From Collimonas arenae (lineage in GTDB: Bacteria; Pseudomonadota; Gammaproteobacteria; Burkholderiales; Burkholderiaceae_D), in NCBI RefSeq assembly GCF_000786695.1, contig NZ_CP009962.1, forward strand, positions 558,001 to 622,000: DNA of 64,000 nucleotides, read 5' to 3'. Under the pieces are notes generated by a model. The model searched no databases. It had not been told where the DNA came from and worked only from the letters and a program-made list of their open reading frames with translations. This document shows positions 18,215 to 25,775 of this stretch, piece by piece (position 1 is the first letter of the stretch; each line of letters opens with the position of its first letter). A program made the position numbers and the translations under genes.

Positions 18215-18442
18215 ATGTCGATCAATCAAACCATGCCCGTCATCCGCCGCCTCAGCCACAAATTGGATGACGCTGACCAGAAGATGGATGTCTATCTTCA
18301 GGGCCAGGCCAACGGCGAAGCAAGCGACGGCGGTGAATTTCTCAAAATGCTGGAGCAGCGCACAGTCACCCAGAGGGCAATGGAGGCACAGCTCAAACTC
18401 AACGAAAAGCCGGTGAAAACGGTGATGACGGAAAGCCGTTAA
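18215..18442 (+). CDS. hrpF: HrpF-like small T3SS protein
   Basis: A 75-residue helical protein (IRRLSHKLDDADQKMDVYL ... EFLKMLEQRTVTQRAMEAQL). Size, the Asp-rich helix near the start and the position directly before a chaperone-like gene and sctC equal the hrpF-hrpG-hrcC order of P. syringae. The start has a perfect AAGGAG. HrpF-type proteins are small cytoplasmic factors needed for the Hrp apparatus and have been compared with needle co-chaperones. It could instead be confused with a needle subunit, but the sequence ends in a charged tail without the usual needle C-terminus. Confidence 0.68.
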   Translation: MSINQTMPVIRRLSHKLDDADQKMDVYLQGQANGEASDGGEFLKMLEQRTVTQRAMEAQLKLNEKPVKTVMTESR

Positions 18443-18446
18443 GTCG

Positions 18447-18902
18447 ATGAATGGGATGGACGCAATGGATACCGACGATCTTCACACCTGGCTGGTGCAG
18501 CAGGAAATGGGCTGCCTGGTCGATCTCGATGGCGAGTCGATCTACCTGAAAGCCGATGCCGGTGGCGCCGAGTTGGGCGCGCTGCTGCTGCCGGCCCCTA
18601 CCGGGGAGCAGATTCGGCTGGCGCTGCAACAAGGGTTTTCCCATGCGCTTGCGTATGGCGCCGGTCTCGTTTATCACGCCGACCACGCCGTTGGGGATAG
18701 CCTGAGGCTGAGCCAATGGCTGCCTGGAATACGCAGCTGGCAGGAGGCGGCCCGCCCCTTGGAAAACCTGTTGACCCAATTGACGGCATGGCGTGTGATC
18801 TTCGCTCCCAAAGCCAGCACGCTGGACGTGTCGCTTGCGCCCGCAGCGGCGTTTGACCGGACCGAACAGCGCCTGCGCCTGCTGATGACGGCAGGAAAGT
18901 GA
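18447..18902 (+). CDS. hrpG: HrpG-like type III chaperone
   Basis: A 151-residue acidic protein with alternating strands and helices (MGCLVDLDGESIYLKAD, LRLSQWLPGIRSWQEAARPLENLLTQL) that suits the CesT/class I chaperone fold. Position between hrpF and sctC matches HrpG. The start is uncertain: ATG 18447 is four bases after the hrpF stop, and a second ATG at 18465 has GGA-rich sequence before it. Its stop overlaps the sctC start, so the three genes are coupled. Confidence 0.65.
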   Translation: MNGMDAMDTDDLHTWLVQQEMGCLVDLDGESIYLKADAGGAELGALLLPAPTGEQIRLALQQGFSHALAYGAGLVYHADHAVGDSLRLSQWLPGIRSWQEAARPLENLLTQLTAWRVIFAPKASTLDVSLAPAAAFDRTEQRLRLLMTAGK

Positions 18903-20983
18903 TGAATGTTATCTACAGATTGCAGACAGGGTCCAGCATGAAACACTTCTTGATGCGGTCATTGATCGCTGCACTGTTGGCCGGTGCCCTGTTGGTCGGT
19001 GCACCGTACGCCGGCGCCGCTGTGCCTGCCAGCTGGAAGGATTCCAGCTTTGCCATCAACGCCAGCGGTATGACGCTGCGCCAGGTGCTGCAAGAATTCG
19101 GTTCCGCTTACGGGGTGCATATTGCGGTCAATGCCGCTGCGGATATGGTATTGAAAGGCCGCGTGCAAGGCGCCACCGGTAGCGAGTTTCTGGAGCGGCT
19201 GGCGCTGGTGCACAAGTTCCGCTGGTTCGTCTACAACGATACGCTCAACATCGTGCCGAGCGACGATTACCAGTCGATGCGGCTTGAAATCGGCGAAGAC
19301 GCAGTGGGCGATGCCAAGGCGGCGCTGATTGGCTTGGGCTTGTTCGATAGCCGTTTCGGCTGGGGGGAAATCCCGGATGAAGGGGTAGTGATGGTCAGCG
19401 GCCCGCGCGAATACGTCAACCTGGTGCGCACCACCTTGCTGACGGATGGTAAGAAGGCCGTCAGCCAGGGTAGGCAAGTGATGGTGTTCCGGCTGAAATA
19501 TGCCAGCGCCACGGATCGTGTTATCAGCACCCGCGGCCAGCAGGAAAAAGTGCCCGGTATCAAAACCATACTCACCAATCTGTTGACCAAGGATAACCAG
19601 GCCGGGGTTGCCGATGACCGCGACAGACCCGATTTGCGAGGCGGGCGTTCGCGCCGGAATGGGCAAGGGGCGGGCGTTGCACGCGAGCTGATGAGCCAGC
19701 GCAGTGAAGATGGCGGCCGCATGCAAGGCGGTGAAGGGCAGCCGCGCAATGATTACGGCTATGGAAACGGCGACGACGGCGACGGTAACCGGAAAAAAAT
19801 GAAAAACAGCGCGCCACGGATCGAAGCCGATTCGGCGTTGAACGCCATCATCATTTACGACAACGCCAACAAGCGCGAGATGTACCAGAGCCTGATTGCG
19901 GAAATCGACATTGAACCCCAGCAAGTCGAAATCGAAGCGTTGATTGTCGATATCGACCGCAACAAGCTGGCCGAAATGGGCGCCGAATGGAGTTTTTCAT
20001 TGGGCGCGGTGAATGCCACCGTCAACGGCAGCGCCGCCGATTCGAGCGGCGTCAATTTGCCGTTGCCGGGCTCGACCTTGCTGATTAAAAACGCCGCCAG
20101 CTTTTACGCCCGGCTCAAGGCCATGGAAGGTAGCGGCGATGCGCATGTGCTGGCCAAGCCGACCGTGATGACCTTGGACAACGTCGCCGCCGTACTCGAT
20201 CTCAGCCAGACCGTGTATTTGCCGCTGGTCGGCGAACGGGTGGCCGATGTGGTCAATGTGACAGCCGGCACCACGCTGAAAGTATTGCCGCGGATTGTGC
20301 GTGAAGGCGCCAATACCCGGGTCCGGATGGATATCGACATCGAAGACGGTGTGCTGGGTAACACCACCGGCAAGACCAATGCGACCCGTTCTACTGTCAG
20401 TACCCAGGCGATAGTCGAACAGCAGCAAACGCTGATGATCGGCGGTTATCACCAGGAATCGACCACGCAGGACATGAGAAAGATTCCCTTGCTGGGAGAT
20501 ATTCCAGTGCTGGGCGCCTTGTTCCGCAATAGCGCATCCTCAACCAAGAATCGCGAACGGCTATTCCTGATTACGCCGCGCTTGATCCGCGCCTCCGGCA
20601 TCCCGGCTGCAGCCAGCTCCGGCGTTTCCGAACTGGCACGCCAGCTGGTGCCGGCAAGTCAGGACCGGGTGGTTCCGGTGGCGGCGCCTGTGCCGGCATT
20701 TATTCCAGCCATCTCCATTCCGAATGATGGCCGTGCCGGTGCAATCCCTGAGAGTGGTCCGGCTATCGTGCTTCCTGTTCCTGGCGGCGTCCCTGCCGGC
20801 CCGGCCGCTGTTCCGGCACTTCCTGCGGGTGCGCCGGCAGCCCAGGCGAAACATGCGGTCGTGCGTGACGAGGTTACCCGGGCTGAACCAGTGCGGAATC
20901 AGGAGTCGCCGTTCCTGATTACGCCACGCTTGCTGGGTGAATCCGGCATGACCGCCATCAGCAATTCCGGCGCTTTCCGGTAA
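18902..20983 (+). CDS. sctC: T3SS outer-membrane secretin SctC (HrcC)
   Basis: A 693-residue secretin with signal peptide (LIAALLAGALLVGAPYAGA). N-domains follow (GMTLRQVLQEFGSAYGVHI; VSGPREYVNLVRTTL), then a charged Gly/Arg/Asp-rich insert at about residues 235-300 and the secretin core (AEMGAEWSFSLG, LAKPTVMTLDNVAAVLDL, TLMIGGYHQEST, IPLLGDIPVLGALF, RERLFLITPRLI). A Pro/Ala-rich tail of about 120 residues ends with a second copy-like FLITPRLLGESG. The start is taken at ATG 18902, in the TGATG overlap with hrpG and behind AGGAAAG. It forms the outer ring through which the pilus or needle leaves the cell. Confidence 0.93.
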   Translation: MNVIYRLQTGSSMKHFLMRSLIAALLAGALLVGAPYAGAAVPASWKDSSFAINASGMTLRQVLQEFGSAYGVHIAVNAAADMVLKGRVQGATGSEFLERLALVHKFRWFVYNDTLNIVPSDDYQSMRLEIGEDAVGDAKAALIGLGLFDSRFGWGEIPDEGVVMVSGPREYVNLVRTTLLTDGKKAVSQGRQVMVFRLKYASATDRVISTRGQQEKVPGIKTILTNLLTKDNQAGVADDRDRPDLRGGRSRRNGQGAGVARELMSQRSEDGGRMQGGEGQPRNDYGYGNGDDGDGNRKKMKNSAPRIEADSALNAIIIYDNANKREMYQSLIAEIDIEPQQVEIEALIVDIDRNKLAEMGAEWSFSLGAVNATVNGSAADSSGVNLPLPGSTLLIKNAASFYARLKAMEGSGDAHVLAKPTVMTLDNVAAVLDLSQTVYLPLVGERVADVVNVTAGTTLKVLPRIVREGANTRVRMDIDIEDGVLGNTTGKTNATRSTVSTQAIVEQQQTLMIGGYHQESTTQDMRKIPLLGDIPVLGALFRNSASSTKNRERLFLITPRLIRASGIPAAASSGVSELARQLVPASQDRVVPVAAPVPAFIPAISIPNDGRAGAIPESGPAIVLPVPGGVPAGPAAVPALPAGAPAAQAKHAVVRDEVTRAEPVRNQESPFLITPRLLGESGMTAISNSGAFR

Positions 20984-21019
20984 GGCAAATGGCGAGTTTA
21001 CACGGGGCAGAGTTTTTTA

Positions 21020-21054
21020 CCCCGGCGGCGACTGCAAAAAACAGCTCGCCGGGG
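21020..21054 (+). terminator. Terminator-like hairpin after sctC
   Basis: CCCCGGCG (21020-21027) pairs with CGCCGGGG (21047-21054), and CCAGAGCTTTTTT follows. It lies 37 bases after the sctC stop. Confidence 0.6.
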
Positions 21055-21538
21055 CCAGAGCTTTTTTACGCGAGATCATCGCGTCAATTACTCTGAGCCC
21101 GTTGAGCGGGTTGCATAGCGCAAGCGGTTGCATCCAGCCGCAGGCACGCTTCAAAATGTGTCGACTATCATTCGGGCTTGAACGCCAGCTCGCCACACAA
21201 AAGGATGTCTTTCCAAAAATTCCAGATTGATTCCATTGGCTATTCTTTGGCCGAGACGAAAGAACCATGGCGGGTGAGGTCATCGTTGTGCCTGCCCTAT
21301 ATCCGAAGGAATCAAACTGGCAGGCAGAATCGGGGCATTGCATCGGGAGGAATCTGGGGCGGATTTTGTACGATGCAGGGAGAGGCAGACAGGAAGCTTG
21401 TGATAGGTTTTTGCCGCAAGCGGCTTGCTGTTATTTGCAGCCGGATCGGCGTTGCGCGCGTGCTGGATGGCGCAGAAGATAACGCACATCCGATAGCGTT
21501 TTGCGAGATGCCGGACGTGCGGGACGAGGTTGCGAGAG
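21055..21538. other. Non-coding stretch between sctC and the convergent small genes
   Basis: Only incidental open frames are present here, without ribosome sites or recognisable protein features. No HrpL box was found. It separates sctC from a minus-strand gene pair. Confidence 0.5.
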
Positions 21539-21748
21539 TCAGGACATATCGTTGGCCGATTTGGCCAGTGTGTTGAGGCCCTTCATTTTTGCCATGATAT
21601 TGTTTTGCGCCATTCTCCAGAGCGCATCGTCCATCGCCTGCTGTTCCAGTTGTGCCATCTGGGCGTTGACGTCGGCGGCATTTTTATCCAGATTGGCGTT
21701 GATAAGATTGGATTGGTTTTGGCTGAAGCTGTATCCCGTTGAGTCCAT
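21539..21748 (-). CDS. Small helical T3SS-linked protein (candidate pilin/needle or secreted subunit)
   Basis: A 69-residue, Cys-free protein with Asn/Gln/Ala-rich helices (NAQMAQLEQQAMDDALWRM ... IMAKMKGLNTLAKSANDMS). TTGGAG lies 8 bases before the ATG. It follows the 71-residue gene on the same strand after 128 bases. The two share size, composition and predicted helix-loop-helix style, suggesting co-expression from the HrpL box at 22162-22190. Short helical proteins of this type include T3SS needle subunits and HrpA pilins, but similarity is too weak to name it. Confidence 0.7.
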   Translation of the reverse strand: MDSTGYSFSQNQSNLINANLDKNAADVNAQMAQLEQQAMDDALWRMAQNNIMAKMKGLNTLAKSANDMS

Positions 21749-21788
21749 CTGTAAGTCTCCAAGGAAGAGTCAATGTTTACACGTGAAG

Positions 21789-21817
21789 AAGGTGCTCAAG
21801 AATGTGATGAGCACCTT
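21789..21817 (-). terminator. Hairpin between the two small secreted-type genes
   Basis: AAGGTGCTCA and TGAGCACCTT are perfect 10-bp arms around a nine-base loop. There is no T-run on the minus-strand side, so it may act as an attenuator or an RNA-stability element between the first and second gene rather than a full stop. Confidence 0.5.
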
Positions 21818-21876
21818 CGGTTGCATTGCTATGACATAGGCAAAATTTGGCCCGGTCGCTTTATCAGGGAAATGGA

Positions 21877-22092
21877 TTACCCAAGTTGACCCATGGCTTT
21901 TTGCCCATCGTTGTAGCGACGCATTTGATTGTGCTGCAAATTGACTTTTGCGCCGGCAATAGCATTTTCGCCTTCTTGGTGTTCAATTGCAGCCATTTCC
22001 TGCGCTTGTTTCAAGGCATCTGCTTCGCGCCATGCGTTCAGCCCGGTTTGCGTTAAATTTGTGAGATCTACACCTCCGAATTTACCTGCCAT
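21877..22092 (-). CDS. Small helical T3SS-linked protein, candidate Hrp pilin/needle subunit
   Basis: A 71-residue Cys-free protein (start MAGKFGGVDL, end KAMGQLG). It has a Gly-rich N-terminus, a central Ala/Glu-rich helix and a polar Asn/Gln-rich end. AAAGGA lies seven bases before the ATG, and a near-perfect HrpL box (22162-22190) is 70 bases upstream, so strong HrpL-dependent expression is expected. No other gene in the cluster is an obvious needle or pilus subunit. Position, size and promoter make this the best candidate, with 14108-15061 as the rival. Family identity is not established. Confidence 0.72.
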   Translation of the reverse strand: MAGKFGGVDLTNLTQTGLNAWREADALKQAQEMAAIEHQEGENAIAGAKVNLQHNQMRRYNDGQKAMGQLG

Positions 22093-22161
22093 ATATATCC
22101 TTTCGTATCAAGTTGAATAAGTGAATTTGACTGCTCTTTACTTGCTTTCGACAGTCCAAAG

Positions 22162-22190
22162 TAGGTGGCATTAAGCCATCGTTTGGTTCC
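22162..22190 (-). promoter_or_regulatory. HrpL box (minus) for the 71-residue gene
   Basis: Read on the minus strand: GGAACC, 16 bases, CCACCTA, a full match to the consensus. It lies 70 bases upstream of the ATG at 22092. Confidence 0.85.
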
Positions 22191-22259
22191 GTTCGTTTCA
22201 TTCTTTCGCTTGAAGTTTGCCTGCAGTCTTAGCGCAACGCCTTGAAATTGCTGTTTCTG

Positions 22260-22287
22260 GGAACTTTGACGATTCTTTCATCACACA
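22260..22287 (+). promoter_or_regulatory. HrpL box (plus) for the CesT-like chaperone gene
   Basis: GGAACT, 15 bases, TCACACA: one mismatch in the -10 half. It is divergent from the box at 22162-22190, with 69 bases between them. Confidence 0.65.
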
Positions 22288-22430
22288 TAAGCGTATTGCG
22301 TACCGCCGGCACCTTGCCGGTTCGGGTGGTGGAGACCGGCGATCTGAACTATCCGATAGCCGCCGAAGCGCCGTAACAACCGATTAAAAGCAGGCGTCGA
22401 CAAGACACTTGAATCAGCCAAGTCATTACT

Positions 22431-22889
22431 TTGCCTTTCCAAAATCAAACTAAAAAACAGGACGAACCGATAGACGAAGCTGTCGGCCGCATGCGGCGTT
22501 TTCTACGTGAGATGGTCGAGTATGTCGATCAAGCCGATAGCCCCTATACGGTACCAGTGATCGAACTGCAATTGGGGGAGGTCCTGACCATCACCTCGTT
22601 GCTGCTGGACAATCCTGGGCCAAGCTTATCCATTACCGCTTTGCTGCCGCGCCAAGAGAACACCGGCTACCTTGATGTGCTACATACCGTGAGCATTGGC
22701 GGCTATCGGGGAATCACCGGCGGCGGGGAGTTTTTTTGGCATGCTGAACAGGGGCGTTTCGTCGTGATACGGCTGGTGCCAGTGCTTGATTTGCCAGATG
22801 AGCGCAGCGTGCTGGATGCCATCCTCGACCTTTCGGAGGATGCGTTCGACTGGTTTTGTGTTATTTCCGGCGCAGCTCGGCGTATCTGA
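22431..22889 (+). CDS. CesT-family type III chaperone
   Basis: An acidic protein of up to 152 residues with the class I chaperone pattern of an N-terminal helix (RRFLREMVEYV), strands (IELQLGEVLTITSLLLD, LSITALLPR, GEFFWHAEQGRFVVIRLVPV) and a C-terminal helix (SVLDAILDLSEDAFDWFCVI). Such dimeric chaperones keep one or a few secretion substrates unfolded. The start is uncertain: the longest frame opens with TTG at 22431 and the first ATG is at 22491; neither has a strong ribosome site. The most likely clients are the neighbouring secreted-type proteins. Confidence 0.7.
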   Translation: MPFQNQTKKQDEPIDEAVGRMRRFLREMVEYVDQADSPYTVPVIELQLGEVLTITSLLLDNPGPSLSITALLPRQENTGYLDVLHTVSIGGYRGITGGGEFFWHAEQGRFVVIRLVPVLDLPDERSVLDAILDLSEDAFDWFCVISGAARRI

Positions 22890-22928
22890 AGCAAGCGATG
22901 TCGATGACAAATAAATTCCTCGGACAAT

Positions 22929-22957
22929 GGAACAACCACCTCATTCCTTGCCACATA
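22929..22957 (+). promoter_or_regulatory. HrpL box for the proline-rich peptide and GNAT pair
   Basis: GGAACA, 16 bases, CCACATA: one mismatch in the -35 half. The spacing to the ATG at 23006 is 48 bases, much like the other boxes. Confidence 0.75.
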
Positions 22958-23005
22958 TAAATGCGCAATATGATGCGTGATTAATTAACTTTCAGGAGAA
23001 ATACC

Positions 23006-23137
23006 ATGCCACAAGTTTTAGCGGCTGTTCTACCGTCAGTCCTCAGCGCACTAACACCACCACCACCTCCACCGCCACCACCAGCACAAAAGCATGATTT
23101 GTCGAAGCAATTCAGCGGGGGCGCCATCGACGGCTAA
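23006..23137 (+). CDS. 43-residue proline-rich peptide
   Basis: The peptide starts MPQVLAAVLPSVLSALT, continues with nine consecutive prolines, then AQKHDLSKQFSGGAIDG and a stop. A strong ribosome site (CAGGAGAAATACC) precedes the ATG, and an HrpL box lies 48 bases upstream. The stop is directly followed by the GTG of the GNAT-like gene, so the two are coupled. A hydrophobic helix plus polyproline stretch plus polar tail could be a secreted peptide or a substrate modified by the acetyltransferase-like neighbour. No family is recognised. Confidence 0.7.
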   Translation: MPQVLAAVLPSVLSALTPPPPPPPPPAQKHDLSKQFSGGAIDG

Positions 23138-23671
23138 GTGAAGCCGATGGTGATTAGTCGCAGAGAGCGCAGGCCGGGCTCTTTGCGCCACGCATTACTT
23201 GATCAAGGGGCAACTTTGGCAAATTTACGATTGACTGAAAAAGCCGATCTTGGCGTCTTGTACGATGCCGAGATTCAAAATTACGACCCCGATTGGTTTC
23301 GCAGTTTAAATTTTACAAAAGAAATGTTTCTTGCCCATTATGCCAACGTTCATTCGGTAGGCTTCGAGATTGATGGCAAGATGGTTGGCGGTATGCTGCT
23401 GCATGAACGGAAGGCGCATATGGCGGTACTGCCCGAATATCACGGACGCTGGTCCCTGTTATGGATGCCCGCACTTGCTTGGTTGTTTTCGTTGCAGGAT
23501 CCGGTTTTTGTCGATGTCGCGATAAACAACGAAAAATGCATCCGCTTATTGGAGCGGAGTAATTTCAAGCGTACAAATGTTATGGCTAATGCCGTCAGTT
23601 TCGAGCTTAGCGCCAAATATGTCGCCCATTTGCGCCAACCTCGCTCTGCAATAACGGAACAGCCCGTTTAG
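23138..23671 (+). CDS. GNAT-like acyltransferase-fold protein
   Basis: A 177-residue protein with a GNAT core: a strand ending VGFEIDGKMVGGMLLHERKAHMAVLP, a pyrophosphate-loop-like EYHGRWSLLWMPALAWLF, then VDVAINNEKCIRLLERSNFKRT, where the Asn and the helix match the C-terminal GNAT region. The loop is only a loose fit to Q/RxxGxG/A. The GTG start directly abuts the stop of the proline-rich peptide; ATG 23147 is an alternative. The shared HrpL box suggests the pair works with the T3SS. Target and acyl donor are unknown. Confidence 0.7.
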   Translation: MKPMVISRRERRPGSLRHALLDQGATLANLRLTEKADLGVLYDAEIQNYDPDWFRSLNFTKEMFLAHYANVHSVGFEIDGKMVGGMLLHERKAHMAVLPEYHGRWSLLWMPALAWLFSLQDPVFVDVAINNEKCIRLLERSNFKRTNVMANAVSFELSAKYVAHLRQPRSAITEQPV

Positions 23672-23698
23672 CGAGCCGGTTCGATCCAATTGTGTAGT

Positions 23699-23756
23699 GA
23701 ATTTGGGTCAGCTTTTTTCAGGTGATTTGATGACTGAAAAACGCTGACCCCAATTC
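23699..23756. repeat. 58-bp near-perfect palindrome, REP/MITE-like
   Basis: The arms GAATTtGGGTCAGC.TTTTTCAG and CTGAAAAA.GCTGACCCcAATTC enclose an 11-base loop between the GNAT-like gene and hrpL. The GGGTCAGC/GCTGACCC pattern resembles short mobile palindromes spread in many proteobacterial genomes. It could also act as a bidirectional terminator, though T-runs are internal to the stem. The following 200 bases to the hrpL stop show no gene. Confidence 0.6.
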
Positions 23757-23959
23757 GCGTTAACGAAGACAGTGTCTGCATCGGCAGATTTTTTTCGACC
23801 TACCTCGCGCCGGGCATCGTCCGCCCAGTCGGGTGGAATGCTGGCACGCTACCTGAAAGCAGAGCTGCTGACCCATTGAGCCGCGCCATTGCTGCATCCC
23901 TGCGCGGATCACGCCATTGTATAACCCAGCAGGTTCCGGATCGGCAGCCGTACGGCAAT

Positions 23960-24526
23960 TCAAGCCAACTGCGCACGAATCTGGCCGCGCAAGCGCGACA
24001 CCCGCGAGCGCACCGTGCCAATCGGAATCTGCAGCCGTTCGGCTGCCAGCTGATAAGTGCTTTCGCCGTCTAGCACTGCCTCGAATGTGGCACGCAGCTT
24101 GACGGGAACTTCATCCAGTAGCGACCGCACCATACCGACGATCTGACGCCGTTCTATCAGTTCGGCCGGATCGGAATTCAAGTCGACCACCTGCTCCAGC
24201 ATTTCTTCTTCCATCGCATCGCAAGGATCGGCGCAATTGCGACGCACCTGGTTGCGCGCCAGATTGAGCGCGATGCCGAACAGCCAGGTAGATGGCTTGG
24301 ACAGCCCGCTGAAGCGGTCGGCGCAACGGGCGGCTTCGAGAAAGGTATTTTGCACCACGTCTTCGGCATCTTCGCTGTTGCGCAGATAGCGCTGCACAAA
24401 GCGGTAAAGATGCTGGTGGTGGGTGCGGTACAGTTGGTCGATATCGATGGGCGGGATAGAAGATGAGACAGTATCGCCAACGGTTTGGAAGACGGTGGTT
24501 TCTGGCGTGAGAGAGATAGATGGCAT
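23960..24526 (-). CDS. hrpL: ECF sigma factor HrpL
   Basis: A 188-residue ECF sigma factor. Region 2 (LYRTHHQHLYRFVQRYLRNSEDAEDVVQNTFLEA ... KPSTWLFGIALNLARNQVRR) binds core polymerase and the -10 element. Region 4 (LRATFEAVLDGESTYQLAAERLQIPIGTVRSRVSRLRGQIRAQ) reads the -35 element. It lies within a Hrp1-type T3SS cluster, surrounded by GGAACY-N15/16-CCACNNA boxes, so it is taken as HrpL. A sigma-54 promoter lies 53 bases upstream of the ATG. AGGAGC lies about 11 bases before the start. No anti-sigma gene is adjacent. Confidence 0.88.
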   Translation of the reverse strand: MPSISLTPETTVFQTVGDTVSSSIPPIDIDQLYRTHHQHLYRFVQRYLRNSEDAEDVVQNTFLEAARCADRFSGLSKPSTWLFGIALNLARNQVRRNCADPCDAMEEEMLEQVVDLNSDPAELIERRQIVGMVRSLLDEVPVKLRATFEAVLDGESTYQLAAERLQIPIGTVRSRVSRLRGQIRAQLA

Positions 24527-24578
24527 TTTGAAGCTTGCTCCTGGAAACGCGCCACTTGGCGGGCGTGACCATGTATTC

Positions 24579-24593
24579 GCAACCCCTGTGCCA
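24579..24593 (-). promoter_or_regulatory. Sigma-54 promoter of hrpL
   Basis: On the minus strand TGGCAC-N5-TTGC (24593 to 24579) is an exact -24/-12 element with GG and GC at the invariant positions. It is the expected target of the sigma-54 activator encoded at 12441-13979. Confidence 0.85.
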
Positions 24594-25033
24594 CCGCTGT
24601 TTTAAAATGTAAGTCGTTGAAAATAAAAGGGATGTGTAAGAATTTAATACGGATTTTTAGAGAATTTCTAAAAATCCCAATAGTGGTTTTAGAAAAATTC
24701 AAGGAAAAATGCGCCATGCCTGGAGCGCGGGAGAATGCGAATCGCCGAGTGGGAGTTGTTGCCATTATTGTTGAGCGGCGTTTTGTATTGGGCGACGCCG
24801 TATCAAAGTATTACCGGGCGGGCACGGCATTGAATGAAACGTGCGCTGTCAGCGGAATTGTCGGGCCATGCGGTAGCCGAGCGCCTCTTCTTGTATCTCA
24901 GGATAGAGGGGGCGCGATCACGAAAATTGGGTTGAGATCCCGGCCTAGGGATAGGCCGGGGTTTGCTGCGGAATGCTCACCTGAACGAATCGCTTGATCG
25001 CGTCTCGCCTATTTGCGAAATGCGTTCGAGATA
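24594..25033. other. Regulatory/non-coding region upstream of hrpL with a 9-bp stem-loop
   Basis: The part next to the sigma-54 promoter (24600-24720) is AT-rich and a plausible place for upstream activator binding. A perfect hairpin CCCGGCCTA/TAGGCCGGG (24939-24960, loop GGGA) lies 73 bases past the stop of the minus-strand gene at 25034 and may end that transcript, although it lacks a T-run on that strand. The open frame at 24617-24997 has no ribosome site or gene-like features. Confidence 0.45.
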
Positions 25034-25474
25034 TTACGACGCAAGATCTTGTCCGTAATGTTCTGATGCCAGCTTTATACCGGCTTCATGGCCATACCCA
25101 AGGGCATTGGTGCGCGCTTCAGAAACGAGATTTGCGTGGTTTTGTCCCACAGTTGAAGAAGTTACAGCGTTAAATGCAAACATGTGACCGAAACCTTGTC
25201 TGACTGTGCCAGGGGTCATTTGGGCGACGACATCCGCTGTAGTTTTAGGTGTTTGCTGTGCTGCAGCGGTTTCTTTGTCCAGTAGCGTCTTGAGGTCGTC
25301 ACGGTGAAATGGCGCGTTCGTTAAATCGGGATGGCTGTCATAAAAATTGGTAACGTTTTGTGATGGACCCATGGGCGTCTTCCCAAGGACGGCCCGCACT
25401 AAGCCGACCACGCCGCCGGTCGCATGACCATTAGCTCTGGCGGCAGGACCATCTTCATTTGGACTGTTCACCAT
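25034..25474 (-). CDS. Unrecognised HrpL-linked protein, candidate T3SS substrate
   Basis: A 146-residue Cys-free protein. The first 40 residues are rich in Asn, Gly, Pro and Ser, as in type III secretion signals, followed by LKTLLDKETAAAQQTP and a C-terminal helical part (NHANLVSEARTNALGYGHEAGIKLASEHYG). There are no membrane segments or known motifs. It follows the 49-residue gene after 18 bases on the same strand and would be transcribed from the HrpL box at 25776-25804. Secretion as an effector or harpin-like protein is inference only; the ribosome site is weak. Confidence 0.6.
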   Translation of the reverse strand: MVNSPNEDGPAARANGHATGGVVGLVRAVLGKTPMGPSQNVTNFYDSHPDLTNAPFHRDDLKTLLDKETAAAQQTPKTTADVVAQMTPGTVRQGFGHMFAFNAVTSSTVGQNHANLVSEARTNALGYGHEAGIKLASEHYGQDLAS

Positions 25475-25492
25475 AAAACGGGTGGCTTGCGC

Positions 25493-25642
25493 TCACGCGT
25501 TATCCGGGTTTCGCATTTGCTGCGAATTGGGTAGCTTGGCCGTCGGTTGCGACTCGGTCGCCGCTGAAGGCACGTGGTTCTCCTCTGGGCGCGAAAGTGG
25601 ATTGGCTATGTGAACACTGTTAGTCGGGGCGATATTGGGCAT
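25493..25642 (-). CDS. 49-residue HrpL-linked polar peptide
   Basis: A short, Asn/Pro/Ser-rich protein starting MPNIAPTNSVHIANPLSR, with no hydrophobic segment. GGAAG lies nine bases before this ATG. A longer version starting at 25732 (GGGA-like site) would add 30 residues and cannot be excluded, because the HrpL box at 25776-25804 is upstream of both. It could be a secreted peptide or a small partner of the following 146-residue protein. Confidence 0.5.
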   Translation of the reverse strand: MPNIAPTNSVHIANPLSRPEENHVPSAATESQPTAKLPNSQQMRNPDNA

Positions 25643-25775
25643 TATGCAATTCTTCCTTAAATTAAGTATCTGAAATTTACCTGCAAGAAATTCGCTTATC
25701 GCTTCATTTGTTACTGAGAAATGGCGATACATGTCATTCCCACAGGATTGTGTGCATCACTTTCGACGCTACCGA

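Noticed and set aside
17976..18416. Open frame of 146 codons across the hrpF region
   Set aside because: It overlaps hrpF in another frame and crosses the HrpL box; hrpF has the strong ribosome site and matches family size.
21178..21576. Open frame of 132 codons downstream of sctC
   Set aside because: No ribosome site, no recognisable motif, and its end overlaps the minus-strand small gene.
24617..24997. Open frame of 126 codons divergent from hrpL
   Set aside because: AT-rich start region probably serves hrpL activation; no ribosome site and the C-terminal part is of random composition.
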